A stretch of 64,000 nt of DNA, from assembly GCA_049889495.1 (NCBI GenBank), contig JBMHDH010000071.1:1-64000 (forward strand). The letters are read 5' to 3'. Under the pieces are notes generated by a model. It saw only the letters and a program-made list of their open reading frames with translations. It was not told the DNA's origin and made no database searches. Of the stretch, positions 9,543-17,730 are shown piece by piece. Both the position numbers and the translations under genes were made by a program. This stretch comes from UBA685 sp049889495. Its GTDB lineage: Bacteria > Pseudomonadota > Alphaproteobacteria > Puniceispirillales > Puniceispirillaceae. Positions within the stretch are counted from its first letter, which is position 1, and every line of letters begins with the position of its first letter.

Positions 9543-10004
9543 ATGAAATTCGTGAAATCCGCCAAGATATCGTCTTTGGCATCAGTGTTTCTGGCCAGTT
9601 TTTTGACCATTGGTCTTTCGGTTCCACTTGCCACAATGGCACAGGCTGACATTATCCAAGAACGCAAAGCCAATTTCAAGCAAAGCGCTGGTGCCTTGCG
9701 TGCCATGCGCACTCACATGTCGCAAGGTGATTATGCCGCCATTGCCAAAAGCGCGGATGCGATCGCCGCATGGGCCGAAAAAATGCCGTCTTATTTCCCA
9801 GCAGATAGTCAGACGGGCGACACAAATGCCAGACCAGAGATTTGGCAGAAATTTGACCAATTCACAGGCTTGGCAAATGCCCATCACAAAGCGGCCTTAA
9901 CCTTATCAGCCGCGGCCAAACAAGAAGATCCCATGGCGGTTCAAAATGCCATGCAAAATTTGGGCCAAACCTGCGGGGCATGCCATTCCCAATTCAAAAA
10001 ATAG
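9543..10004 (+). CDS. Cytochrome c' family periplasmic protein
   Basis: The 153-residue product has a cleavable signal peptide (positive start MKFVKSAK, hydrophobic core, cleavage probably after MAQA). It then has a four-helix-type domain and a single C-terminal haem-binding CGACH seven residues before the end, the layout of cytochromes c'. These proteins bind NO or CO or act in electron transfer. I chose the ATG at 9543 because it begins a proper signal peptide; the frame is open further upstream. It converges on a cytochrome b561 gene with only 7 bp between stop codons, which suggests a redox pair. Confidence 0.9.
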   Translation: MKFVKSAKISSLASVFLASFLTIGLSVPLATMAQADIIQERKANFKQSAGALRAMRTHMSQGDYAAIAKSADAIAAWAEKMPSYFPADSQTGDTNARPEIWQKFDQFTGLANAHHKAALTLSAAAKQEDPMAVQNAMQNLGQTCGACHSQFKK

Positions 10005-10011
10005 GCCTAAC

Positions 10012-10725
10012 TTAAAAATAAGAGGGGCGCAATAAAATCGCCCATTGCGCCAGAGCCACCAGCGCAATCATCAATGCCACGCCAAAAAGGGTGCGTTGAT
10101 GGGAAATCTCGCCTCCCTTATTTTTGGCGTCCTTAACTTTTGCTTCTTGGCCTGTTGCTTCTTGGCCTGTTGCTTCTTGGCGTTTGCCAGTGACCATGGC
10201 ACGCACCAAATTCTTACGCAATCGCACCCCATAATAAGCCAAAGCCCCAAGGTGCAAGGCGATGATCAAGAATAACAGCTTTTCGCCAAAATGATGGACA
10301 TCACCTGCCAGCCCTGCCCAATCAGGCATCAAATGATAAAACGGCCCATCAAATAAGATATCATCTGTGGAAAAGGCACCTGTTAGAGCCATCATCAACG
10401 GGATCAGCAACAAGGCCATTGTCGCATAACCACCAAGCGGGCTATGGCCAGCCTTATCATCTGTTTGTTTGCGCCATAAGGCCTGCAAAGTTGCCAGCAC
10501 TGCCTTTGGTCCTGTTAAAAATTCTGAAAATCGCGCTGTGGGTGAACCAATAAACCCCCAGATAATCCGAAAGACAACCAACGCCATAATGGCCATGCCA
10601 AACCGTTCATGAACCGCCCAGATTTGCGCTTTGCCAGAGGCAATCGCCCCAATCACACAAATCATAAAAGCCCAATGAAATAGCCGCAGAGGCAGATCCC
10701 ACACAATCATGATATCATCTTTCAT
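10012..10725 (-). CDS. Cytochrome b561-type membrane haem protein
   Basis: The 237-residue protein begins DDIMIVWDLPLRLFHW and has four hydrophobic segments with spaced histidines (LFHW, VHERFG, VHHFGEK, ALHLGAL), as in the bacterial cytochrome b561 / Ni-hydrogenase b-subunit family. It would pass electrons between the quinone pool and a periplasmic partner; the adjacent cytochrome c' is an obvious candidate. The cytoplasmic linker before the last helix contains a perfect EATGQ EATGQ EAK repeat encoded by a 15-bp tandem repeat. The final helix follows this linker. Confidence 0.88.
   Translation of the reverse strand: MKDDIMIVWDLPLRLFHWAFMICVIGAIASGKAQIWAVHERFGMAIMALVVFRIIWGFIGSPTARFSEFLTGPKAVLATLQALWRKQTDDKAGHSPLGGYATMALLLIPLMMALTGAFSTDDILFDGPFYHLMPDWAGLAGDVHHFGEKLLFLIIALHLGALAYYGVRLRKNLVRAMVTGKRQEATGQEATGQEAKVKDAKNKGGEISHQRTLFGVALMIALVALAQWAILLRPSYF
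10141..10180. repeat. 15-bp tandem repeat, 2.7 copies, inside cytochrome b561 gene
   Basis: TGCTTCTTGGCCTGT is repeated exactly at 10141-10155 and 10156-10170, followed by a partial third copy TGCTTCTTGG (10171-10180). On the minus strand it encodes EATGQ units in a cytoplasmic linker. Perfect identity suggests recent slippage or ongoing length variation. Confidence 0.95.
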
Positions 10726-10816
10726 TAAAATGCCGCATCTCTTATCCTAAGATAAAATCTTGCAAAAAGAGGTGAATAGAGGTGAAGATAACAGATATTA
10801 CAAATGACCAAAAGCC

Positions 10817-10840
10817 TTATCGCTGTCTTTATCGCTGTCT
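10817..10840. repeat. Perfect 12-bp tandem duplication
   Basis: TTATCGCTGTCT is present at 10817-10828 and again, with no gap, at 10829-10840, in the region before the AlkA-type glycosylase gene. A second short duplication (AGAGGTGA, period 10) lies at 10768-10785. Confidence 0.9.
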
Positions 10841-10883
10841 CATCATGCTTGGCATGCATTGAACTTATTCAAGGAAAACATCC

Positions 10884-11516
10884 ATTTCACAGACCAGCAT
10901 CTTACAACAAGCGATAGACGCTCTAGCCGCTCGTGACGGTGCGATTGCTGGGGCGGTTGCCAAATATGGCTATCCAAATGATCGTTCTATGCCAGAAGGC
11001 TATGAAAGCCTTGCCAAAATCATTGTGGGCCAGCAAATCTCGCGCCAAGCGGCAAGCGCTATTTGGCAAAGGCTTGAGGCCCACAGCTTGACCAGTGCCC
11101 ATGCCTTTGCAAGCACCGACCTCATTGATCTTCAAAAAGCAGGCTTGTCCAAGCAAAAAGCGCATTATTTGGCCAATGCCGCCAAAGCGCATTTAGACGG
11201 CCAGCTTGATTTTACCGAACTTCACGCTTTATCTGGTGAGGCCGTAAGAGACAAGCTGACCTCATTAAAAGGGATTGGCAATTGGACAGCCGATAATTAC
11301 CGCCTCTTTGCGCTAAAAGATATGGATGCTTGGCCAGGGGGGGATTTGGCTTTGCAAGAAGCGATGCGCCGTCTTTATAATCTGCAAAGCCGCCCAACCA
11401 ACAGCGAAATGAATGAGCTGGCCCAACATTGGCACCCTTGGCGTGGGGCTGGCGCGTTATTTTTGTGGCATCTTTACGCGATTGAAGTGCGCCAAGCGAC
11501 CCCGTCAGATGTCTAA
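10884..11516 (+). CDS. alkA: DNA-3-methyladenine glycosylase II (AlkA-type), probable ATT start
   Basis: This helix-hairpin-helix glycosylase removes alkylated bases from DNA. It shows IIVGQQISRQAASAIW, the HhH motif LKGIGNWTADNY and the catalytic aspartate in WPGGDLALQEAMRR. The first ATG (10989) would give 175 residues, but family-like sequence extends upstream in frame (LQQAIDALAARDGAIAGAV). No ATG, GTG or TTG occurs between the in-frame TGA at 10860 and 10989. AAGGA at 10871-10875 sits exactly 8 bases before ATT at 10884, which gives 210 residues, about the normal family size. I therefore propose ATT initiation. The gene converges on the SRAP gene. Confidence 0.85.
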   Translation: MSQTSILQQAIDALAARDGAIAGAVAKYGYPNDRSMPEGYESLAKIIVGQQISRQAASAIWQRLEAHSLTSAHAFASTDLIDLQKAGLSKQKAHYLANAAKAHLDGQLDFTELHALSGEAVRDKLTSLKGIGNWTADNYRLFALKDMDAWPGGDLALQEAMRRLYNLQSRPTNSEMNELAQHWHPWRGAGALFLWHLYAIEVRQATPSDV

Positions 11517-11523
11517 GATAATC

Positions 11524-12258
11524 TTAAAATAATTCAGCCTGTGCTGGTTCATCATGCCTAGGTGCATCATCAGGGCCCTTAGGATCCCTTTTATAATCAG
11601 CGGATTTTGACGCTTTATCTTGCCCTTTTCCTGTCTCTTCTGGCACATAAGGCGCGGTCAGCCCTGCGTGATCATGACGCACATTCCCAACATCTGGCGC
11701 GACCTGATACGCATTGAAATAGCGGCTATTGATCGGCCCCATCGCTTGCGCGGCTTGTTCGGTATTGCCATGCAACCACACAGGCCATTGGCTTGCCTCT
11801 AGCACCAACGGGGTGCGGTGATGAATAGCGGCAAGTGAGCCTGTGGCCGCACTTGTGACAATCACAAAATGCAAGGTCTTTTGCCGCAAAAATGACAGAC
11901 CCGCAAATCCCATCACACGGCCATCTGCCAATTGAATATGATACGGGGTTTTGGGCGCCCTCCATTCATACCACCCGCTTGCCACAATCAAACACCGATG
12001 CGCCATAAAGGCATCACGAAAGGTTGGCTTTTCGGTAATGGTTTCCGATCTGGCATTAATCAGGCTTTTATTTGCCACAACGCCATCTAGGCCAAATTTT
12101 GCCTGCACAAGCTCGTCTGTCATACCATTTGCCACAATAATTGGGGATAATTGGCTTGGCGCGACATTCCACCTTGGTTGCAAATTGCTTTGCACAGAAA
12201 CGCCAAAACGGCTCATTAATTCATGCGGTGTTGCAGTAACTGTAAAACGTCCACACAT
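11524..12258 (-). CDS. SRAP/HMCES-type abasic-site protein (YedK family)
   Basis: SRAP proteins form a covalent thiazolidine link to abasic sites in single-stranded DNA through the N-terminal cysteine. The start was set at 12258 so that Cys follows Met (MCGRFTVTA), as the chemistry needs; the frame is open 19 codons further upstream. NARSET, the Glu of SGWYEW and the His of AIHHRTPLVL are all present. After the roughly 205-residue domain comes a charged, probably disordered tail ending QAELF, which resembles a beta-clamp-binding pentapeptide. It converges on alkA with 7 bp between the genes. Confidence 0.92.
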   Translation of the reverse strand: MCGRFTVTATPHELMSRFGVSVQSNLQPRWNVAPSQLSPIIVANGMTDELVQAKFGLDGVVANKSLINARSETITEKPTFRDAFMAHRCLIVASGWYEWRAPKTPYHIQLADGRVMGFAGLSFLRQKTLHFVIVTSAATGSLAAIHHRTPLVLEASQWPVWLHGNTEQAAQAMGPINSRYFNAYQVAPDVGNVRHDHAGLTAPYVPEETGKGQDKASKSADYKRDPKGPDDAPRHDEPAQAELF

Positions 12259-12349
12259 TTTGCTATAATTTTCCTGAATGACAGCTTTGTGGTGATAAGG
12301 TATGACAACCGCCATAGACCGTCACCTGTAACAGAGATATGATAGGCTG

Positions 12350-13315
12350 ATGACAGTTTCAAATCAAACATTACAAGATGCCGCCACTGCCTTACAAGAT
12401 GGCAAATTGGTCAGCTTCCCAACAGAGACCGTCTACGGCCTTGGGGCAGATGCCACCAATGATCAGGCAGTTGCCCGCATTTATAATGCCAAATCACGGC
12501 CCGCATTCAACCCCTTGATTGTGCATCTTCACGATGTGGCACAAGCTGAAAAGTTTGTCACCATTGATGATCATTTCCGCGCGCTTGCCGATGCCTTCTG
12601 GCCAGGGCCATTGACCATTATTGCCCCTTTGAAAGAGGGGGCTGAAAAACAGAATGCTGGTATATCAAAATTGGTGACAGCGGGCCTGCCCACCCTTGCG
12701 CTTCGTGTCCCAGCGCAAGAAACAGCACGGGCCCTGATCGCTACGGCTGATCGTCCCATTGCGGCACCATCTGCCAATAAATCTGGCAAGATCAGCCCCA
12801 CAACAGCCGCTCATGTGGCCGCAGATCTTTTCGATGACTGCGCCTATATTCTGGATGATGGCCCCTGCCAAGCTGGCCTTGAATCAACCATCATCCAAGC
12901 AGATGATACGGGCTGGCGCATCCTTCGCCCTGGCCCCATCACCGCAGAGATGATCACAGATCGTCTGCCACATTTGCCACAGCGAGATCACCTCACCCCT
13001 CCGATTATCAATGATAAGACGCCAAATGCCCCAGGCCAATTGACAAGCCACTATGCGCCAAATAAGCCTGTGCGTTTGAATGTCACATCAAAGACAGAAA
13101 ATGCCATCCATATTGGCTTTGGCCCTAATGAAGATGAGGCAGATTTCAATTTATCAACAACAGGCGATTTGACAGAAGCCGCGGCCAATCTATTTGCTAT
13201 TTTGCATCTAGCTGATGGCTGTGACGGCGAAATCATTACCCTGTCACCTTTGCCGCAAACAGGCATTGGCGTTGCCATTAGCGACCGATTATCGCGTGCC
13301 GCAGCTGATCGATAG
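12350..13315 (+). CDS. tsaC: L-threonylcarbamoyladenylate synthase (Sua5 type)
   Basis: The enzyme makes threonylcarbamoyl-AMP from threonine, bicarbonate and ATP for the t6A37 modification of ANN-decoding tRNAs. The YrdC domain covers roughly residues 8-200 (VSFPTETVYGLGADA, NAKSRPAFNPLIVHL, PIAAPSANKSGKISPT, RPGPITAEMI). A PGQLTSHYAP linker and a C-terminal Sua5 domain follow, giving 321 residues, so this is the longer Sua5 form rather than the short TsaC form. It runs with the next FAD oxidoreductase gene (44-bp gap) and is divergent from the SRAP gene. Confidence 0.94.
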   Translation: MTVSNQTLQDAATALQDGKLVSFPTETVYGLGADATNDQAVARIYNAKSRPAFNPLIVHLHDVAQAEKFVTIDDHFRALADAFWPGPLTIIAPLKEGAEKQNAGISKLVTAGLPTLALRVPAQETARALIATADRPIAAPSANKSGKISPTTAAHVAADLFDDCAYILDDGPCQAGLESTIIQADDTGWRILRPGPITAEMITDRLPHLPQRDHLTPPIINDKTPNAPGQLTSHYAPNKPVRLNVTSKTENAIHIGFGPNEDEADFNLSTTGDLTEAAANLFAILHLADGCDGEIITLSPLPQTGIGVAISDRLSRAAADR

Positions 13316-13359
13316 CCACATGCCTCACCTGAACCCGACATTATGTAAAAGGCCTTATT

Positions 13360-14799
13360 ATGATTAACCCGTCTGTGTTAACAAAGCTGATCACATTGCT
13401 TGGTGACAAGAATATCATCACAGATAAAAATGATATGGCACCTTATGTGAATGATTGGCGCGGTCATTATCAGGCTGAGGCGGCGGCCGTGCTATTGCCA
13501 CCAACAACCGAGATGGTCTCACAGATCATGGCATTGGCTGATCAAGACAATCTTCATATCGTGCCACAAGGCGGCAATACAGGCCTTGTGGGCGGCGGCA
13601 TTCCTGATAACTCGGGCGGAATGGTTATCCTATCTTTGGCGCGTATGACCAAGATCAGAAACCTGTCTTGTGATAACGCCACGATGGAAGTCGAAGCAGG
13701 ATGCATCTTGGAAAACATCCATAATGAGGCCGCCAAATATGATTTGTATTTCCCGTTAAATCTAGCTGCGAAGGGCAGTTGCACCATTGGCGGCAATTTA
13801 TCCACCAATGCGGGCGGCATTAATGTTTTGCGTTATGGCAACACAAGAGATTTATGCCTGGGTCTTGAAGTCGTTTTGATGGGCGGCAAGGTGATGAATT
13901 TGCTGACTCCCTTGCGCAAAGACAATACAGGCTATGACCTCAAACAATTATTTATTGGGGCAGAAGGCACCTTAGGCATTATCACAGCAGCATCTTTAAA
14001 ATTATTCCCCCTGCCAAAAGCAAGAGCCACAGCCCTAGCCAAAATAGCCAGCCCGCAAGCAGGCGTGAAATTGCTATCGGCCTTAAAACAAGCCACAGGA
14101 GATTTAATCGAAGCCTTCGAGATCATGCCACATGATATTTTTGCTGTGGTTGAAAAACAATTCCCTGCTATGGCATGTCCGATCAAACCCATCCCTGATT
14201 TTGCGATCTTGATGGAAATCGCATCCTCAGATGAAGATTTGGCCAAAATGGCTGATGATGGGGCGGTGCCAATCATTCAAAAGCTTGGAAATTTTCTGAG
14301 CGATGCCTTTGAAAAACAGATGATCAGTGATGCGGTGATTGCCCAAAATGACAGCCAAAGACAAGCCATGTGGGATATTCGCGAACATGCTCCAGAATCA
14401 ACCAAACGCGAATCCACCCCTGTGAACACAGATGTCAGCGTCCCCTTATCAGAAATTGGCAGATTTTATCAAACAGCTTGTGATAATGTGCGCGCCATTG
14501 ACCCTGATATTCGCATTTGCGGCTATGGTCATTTGGGGGATGGTAACATCCATTTCAATTTGGTCGAAAGAGTGGGCGGCGACCCCGCATGGTCTCAAAA
14601 AAGAGCGGCGCTTTTTGACGCAATTTATCAGGCTTTATATGACTGCCAAGGGTCAATCAGTGCAGAACATGGCATTGGGGTGATGAAGGCAGAACAGCTC
14701 AAGCTTGTGAAAGATCCCGTGGCGTTGGAGGTCATGCATCAGATTAAAAAAACACTTGATCCAAAAGGTTTATTGAACCCTGGTAAGATATTCACATGA
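13360..14799 (+). CDS. FAD-linked 2-hydroxyacid dehydrogenase (D-2-hydroxyglutarate dehydrogenase-like)
   Basis: This 479-residue protein belongs to the VAO/PCMH flavoprotein family. It has an FAD-binding domain (VPQGGNTGLVGGGIPD; SCTIGGNLSTNAGGINVLRYG), a cap domain with the metal-site segment GYGHLGDGNIHFN and the C-terminal SAEHGIGVMK and DPKGLLNPGKIF. These motifs match the D-2-hydroxyglutarate/D-lactate dehydrogenase branch. It is distinct from GlcD later in the window. The exact substrate is inference. A DUF924 gene follows 31 bp downstream. Confidence 0.88.
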   Translation: MINPSVLTKLITLLGDKNIITDKNDMAPYVNDWRGHYQAEAAAVLLPPTTEMVSQIMALADQDNLHIVPQGGNTGLVGGGIPDNSGGMVILSLARMTKIRNLSCDNATMEVEAGCILENIHNEAAKYDLYFPLNLAAKGSCTIGGNLSTNAGGINVLRYGNTRDLCLGLEVVLMGGKVMNLLTPLRKDNTGYDLKQLFIGAEGTLGIITAASLKLFPLPKARATALAKIASPQAGVKLLSALKQATGDLIEAFEIMPHDIFAVVEKQFPAMACPIKPIPDFAILMEIASSDEDLAKMADDGAVPIIQKLGNFLSDAFEKQMISDAVIAQNDSQRQAMWDIREHAPESTKRESTPVNTDVSVPLSEIGRFYQTACDNVRAIDPDIRICGYGHLGDGNIHFNLVERVGGDPAWSQKRAALFDAIYQALYDCQGSISAEHGIGVMKAEQLKLVKDPVALEVMHQIKKTLDPKGLLNPGKIFT

Positions 14800-14830
14800 T
14801 ATCCCTTTACCCCTCTTTCGAGAGATCACA

Positions 14831-15379
14831 ATGAAAACAGCTTATATTCCAAAGATCCTATCATTCTGGTTTGAAGAGATCAGCCCAAAAAGCTGGTTTA
14901 AAAAAGACCCTGATTTTGACGCAAAATGCCAATCAGAATTTGGTGATATGGTGGCACATGCGCTTGGTGGGCGGCTTGATAGCTGGGCCGCCGACAAAGA
15001 TGGCATGCTGGCCTTAATCTTGTTGCTAGATCAAATGACGCGCAACATTCACCGCGACACTCCGCTTGCCTTTGCTGGTGATGAGATGGCGGTGGCTTTT
15101 TCATTACGCGCCATTCATGACGGCTATTTAAGTGATGAGACAACCCCGCATAATCTATTTTATCTGATACCATTGATGCATAGCGAAGATTTAGCTCTGC
15201 ATCATAAAGCGGCGCCTTATTTTGCCGCACATACAGGCGAGATGAGTGTGGAGTCTCTTCGCCAACATACGGCTATTATCGAGCGGTTTGGCCGCTATCC
15301 GCATCGCAATGCGATCTTAGGTCGCCCCTCTACCGAAGAAGAGGTGCAATTTTTAACGCAACCAGGATCTTCTTTCTGA
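14831..15379 (+). CDS. DUF924 family protein
   Basis: The 182-residue protein has the full pattern of the DUF924 family: an opening ILSFWFEEISPKSWFKKDPDFD, a central ILLLDQMTRNIHRDTPLAFAGD and a C-terminal FGRYPHRNAILGR. The family folds as a helical, TPR-like soluble protein with no settled biochemical role. A GAGAGATCAC ribosome binding stretch precedes the ATG. It probably shares a transcript with tsaC and the FAD dehydrogenase. It converges on the glycosyltransferase 9 gene. Confidence 0.88.
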   Translation: MKTAYIPKILSFWFEEISPKSWFKKDPDFDAKCQSEFGDMVAHALGGRLDSWAADKDGMLALILLLDQMTRNIHRDTPLAFAGDEMAVAFSLRAIHDGYLSDETTPHNLFYLIPLMHSEDLALHHKAAPYFAAHTGEMSVESLRQHTAIIERFGRYPHRNAILGRPSTEEEVQFLTQPGSSF

Positions 15380-15403
15380 AATCATGGCAGGCGAAAGCGT
15401 GGC

Positions 15404-16312
15404 CTAAATCTGATAAATCGTAGCAAAGACCTGATCAGCCGAAAGCTGGCTCAAATCATCTGATGCGATATAATGCGCATTCGATCCTGTTGGCGCAGAC
15501 ATTGCAGGGTTGGTATCAGGCCCCATAATCATATAGGTGAATGCCCCTGTTTTAGCGGCCAAAAAGACAGGTCCACTATCATTTCCCACACAAAGATCTG
15601 CTGACGCACATAAGGCCGCAAGCTCTGCTAAATTGGTCTTCTGGCACAGATTAACAACATCGGGACAGGCCGCATTAATCGCATCACAAGCTTGCTGATC
15701 AACCTTTGTGCCAATTAAAACAGGCGTCATGCCCCTCTGCCATAACAAGCCTGCCAAATCCCCATAACCTGCCCATCTTTTGGATGGTTTGGCTGGCGAA
15801 CATCCTGGCATTAACACAGCATAAGATCCTGAAATATCTGGCTTCTCTGCTTGTAAGAAAGATAAATCAGCCATCCGATCAGCCCCGCCTAACGCCCTTA
15901 CAGGATAGAGCATACGATTTCGGTTATTGGTTTCGGTAAAGTCAGGATAAGGATCAGAACATCCCTCGGCCGTGCCAAACCAACGATAATGATCTTTGGC
16001 CAAATACTTATGATAGCGCGCGGTTCGTTTTGAGCATTGCATATCAATCACAAGATCAAAATCACGGGAAAACAGATCTCTTAACGCTCGTAATTTTGCC
16101 AAATGCCAGAAAGGCGCTCTTTCATCGATGATCACCTCATCAAAAAAGGGCATGGCTGACATGAAACCTGCAAAAGCAGGGCTGGTCAGCACCGCAATAT
16201 GTGCCTTGGGATAAGCAGTGCGTAAGGATGAAAAGGCGTCAACGCCTTGGATAATATCTCCCAATGCCCCATGTTTGATCACTAAAATTTTGGCGGTTTG
16301 TGAAAGCGTCAT
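15404..16312 (-). CDS. Glycosyltransferase family 9 (heptosyltransferase-like)
   Basis: Members of this family add heptose or related sugars to the LPS inner core. The 302-residue protein begins ILVIKHGALGDIIQG, the nucleotide-sugar loop of GT9, and contains a C-terminal domain with VLMPGCSPAKPSKRW and ADLCVGNDSGPVFLAAKTG, the usual ADP-heptose-site motifs. The start at 16312 (MTLSQTAK) fits the family; the frame is open 30 codons further upstream. It is divergent from a GT4 gene, and hldE, which makes the ADP-heptose donor, is about 9 kb away. Confidence 0.9.
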   Translation of the reverse strand: MTLSQTAKILVIKHGALGDIIQGVDAFSSLRTAYPKAHIAVLTSPAFAGFMSAMPFFDEVIIDERAPFWHLAKLRALRDLFSRDFDLVIDMQCSKRTARYHKYLAKDHYRWFGTAEGCSDPYPDFTETNNRNRMLYPVRALGGADRMADLSFLQAEKPDISGSYAVLMPGCSPAKPSKRWAGYGDLAGLLWQRGMTPVLIGTKVDQQACDAINAACPDVVNLCQKTNLAELAALCASADLCVGNDSGPVFLAAKTGAFTYMIMGPDTNPAMSAPTGSNAHYIASDDLSQLSADQVFATIYQI

Positions 16313-16427
16313 TGCGTTGCGCTGGTGCGCACTCCCCTTATCTTTACAAGCGTTGGTCTGGTCTATATACCAAAGAGAGTTGCCACGCGATAGAGGCGCC
16401 ACGCAAAATCAGGTAAATAATACCCCC

Positions 16428-17540
16428 ATGATTGTTGATCTTATCCTGCCTCATAAGGAACGTTTTACCGATGCCAATGCAGGTGCTGTGGCACAGCTGG
16501 CCTATCAATTGGCTGTACCTTTCACCGCTGATAACAAATCCACTTATCGTATTTTTGGCAGTCCCGTTGACACCCCCAAGACAAAGGTTGCCTTTTGCCC
16601 CATCACGGCAAAACCAGCTTTTTTTCAATCAAAAAACAAAGCCTTTGCCAGAGCCTATCTTGCGCAGCTAGATCCGCATAATATGCCAGATTTGGTCGAA
16701 ATTCACGGCAGACCAGAAGTGGCCGATCTGATTGCCAGATCCCGCCCAGATTTAAACGTCGCGCTGTATCTTCACAATGATCCGCGTGCGTATCGCGGCG
16801 CAAAATCATCCCATGAACGCCGCCAGCTCCTGCGGAAACTTTCAGGCATTTTTTGCATCACAAATTATGTGAAATCCTGTTTTCTGGACGGGGTTTCTGC
16901 CACGGAAGATGATCTTCGTAAAATTTCCGTTAACCTGCTTGGTGTTGATCGTCCCAATCTGCCACGCCACCAAAAAGAGAATGTGATCTTGATGGTTGGC
17001 AGGATGGTGCCTGAAAAAGGGTTTTTAGAGGCCTGTCAAGCGGCAGTGCCTATTTTGCAAGATCACCCCGACTGGAAATTACAATTGGTGGGCGGTAAGG
17101 ATTTCATTTCGCAAACTTTATCACCTTATGAGAGGCGCATCAAAGACGCCCTTGCACCGATTGCTGATCAAGTTGACATGCGTGGTCATACACCCCTTGA
17201 TGAGGTGCGATCTTTGCAACGATCTGCTGCGATTTGCATGGTGCCATCGCTATGGCAAGAACCAGGTGGCCTGACGGTCCTAGAAGCATTAGCGGCAGGT
17301 GCTGCCTTGATCACAACCAAAAAGGGCGGCATTCATGAATTTGCCCAAGGGCGCGCTGTGATCGTATCTGATCCAAGCATTCGTAAGTTTCAAGATGCCC
17401 TATCAGATCTCATCAAACATCCTGAAAAGCGAACCTATTGGCAAGATCAGGCTTGGCAAGATTACCCATTTTCTGCCGAAGAAATGGCGCATCGCGCCCA
17501 CAAATTCCGCCAAACCATAAGCAAAAGCACCACGACATAA
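16428..17540 (+). CDS. Glycosyltransferase family 4
   Basis: The 370-residue protein is a GT-B glycosyltransferase. Its C-terminal half holds the GT1/GT4 signature: VGRMVPEKGFLEACQA, then SLWQEPGGLTVLEALAAGAALITTKKGGIHE with the nucleotide-binding EPGGLTVLEA loop. The N-terminal acceptor domain begins MIVDLILPHKERFTDANAGAVA. I chose ATG 16428 because the domain begins there and AGGT lies upstream. With the neighbouring GT9 enzyme it probably builds LPS core or another surface glycan; the sugar is not known. Confidence 0.88.
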   Translation: MIVDLILPHKERFTDANAGAVAQLAYQLAVPFTADNKSTYRIFGSPVDTPKTKVAFCPITAKPAFFQSKNKAFARAYLAQLDPHNMPDLVEIHGRPEVADLIARSRPDLNVALYLHNDPRAYRGAKSSHERRQLLRKLSGIFCITNYVKSCFLDGVSATEDDLRKISVNLLGVDRPNLPRHQKENVILMVGRMVPEKGFLEACQAAVPILQDHPDWKLQLVGGKDFISQTLSPYERRIKDALAPIADQVDMRGHTPLDEVRSLQRSAAICMVPSLWQEPGGLTVLEALAAGAALITTKKGGIHEFAQGRAVIVSDPSIRKFQDALSDLIKHPEKRTYWQDQAWQDYPFSAEEMAHRAHKFRQTISKSTTT

Positions 17541-17573
17541 GCTTCGCCTTATTGCCCGTAGCTTCGCCTTATT
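17540..17573. repeat. 14-bp direct repeat, period 20
   Basis: AGCTTCGCCTTATT occurs at 17540-17553 and exactly again at 17560-17573. The first copy begins on the last base of the GT4 stop codon and the second lies in the gap before lptD. Confidence 0.9.
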
Positions 17574-17730
17574 ACCTTTGCGTTTGTGATCAAGACAGCT
17601 CTGTTTTTTCAAGATAGAATATATCATTTATCACTGAACTATAATTTACATCCCCTGTGATGTAATGTTATTGTCAGATGGTCAGGATTGGCAAAAATCA
17701 CTTTTAATTATCCACCTTATCGGGATGGTC

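Noticed and set aside
10804..10917. A 37-codon frame beginning MTKSLIAVFIAVSSCLAC upstream of alkA
   Set aside because: It looks like a short lipoprotein or leader peptide and overlaps the proposed alkA start, but it has a weak ribosome binding site and its hydrophobic part comes from the 12-bp duplication. It may still matter as a leader for coupling.
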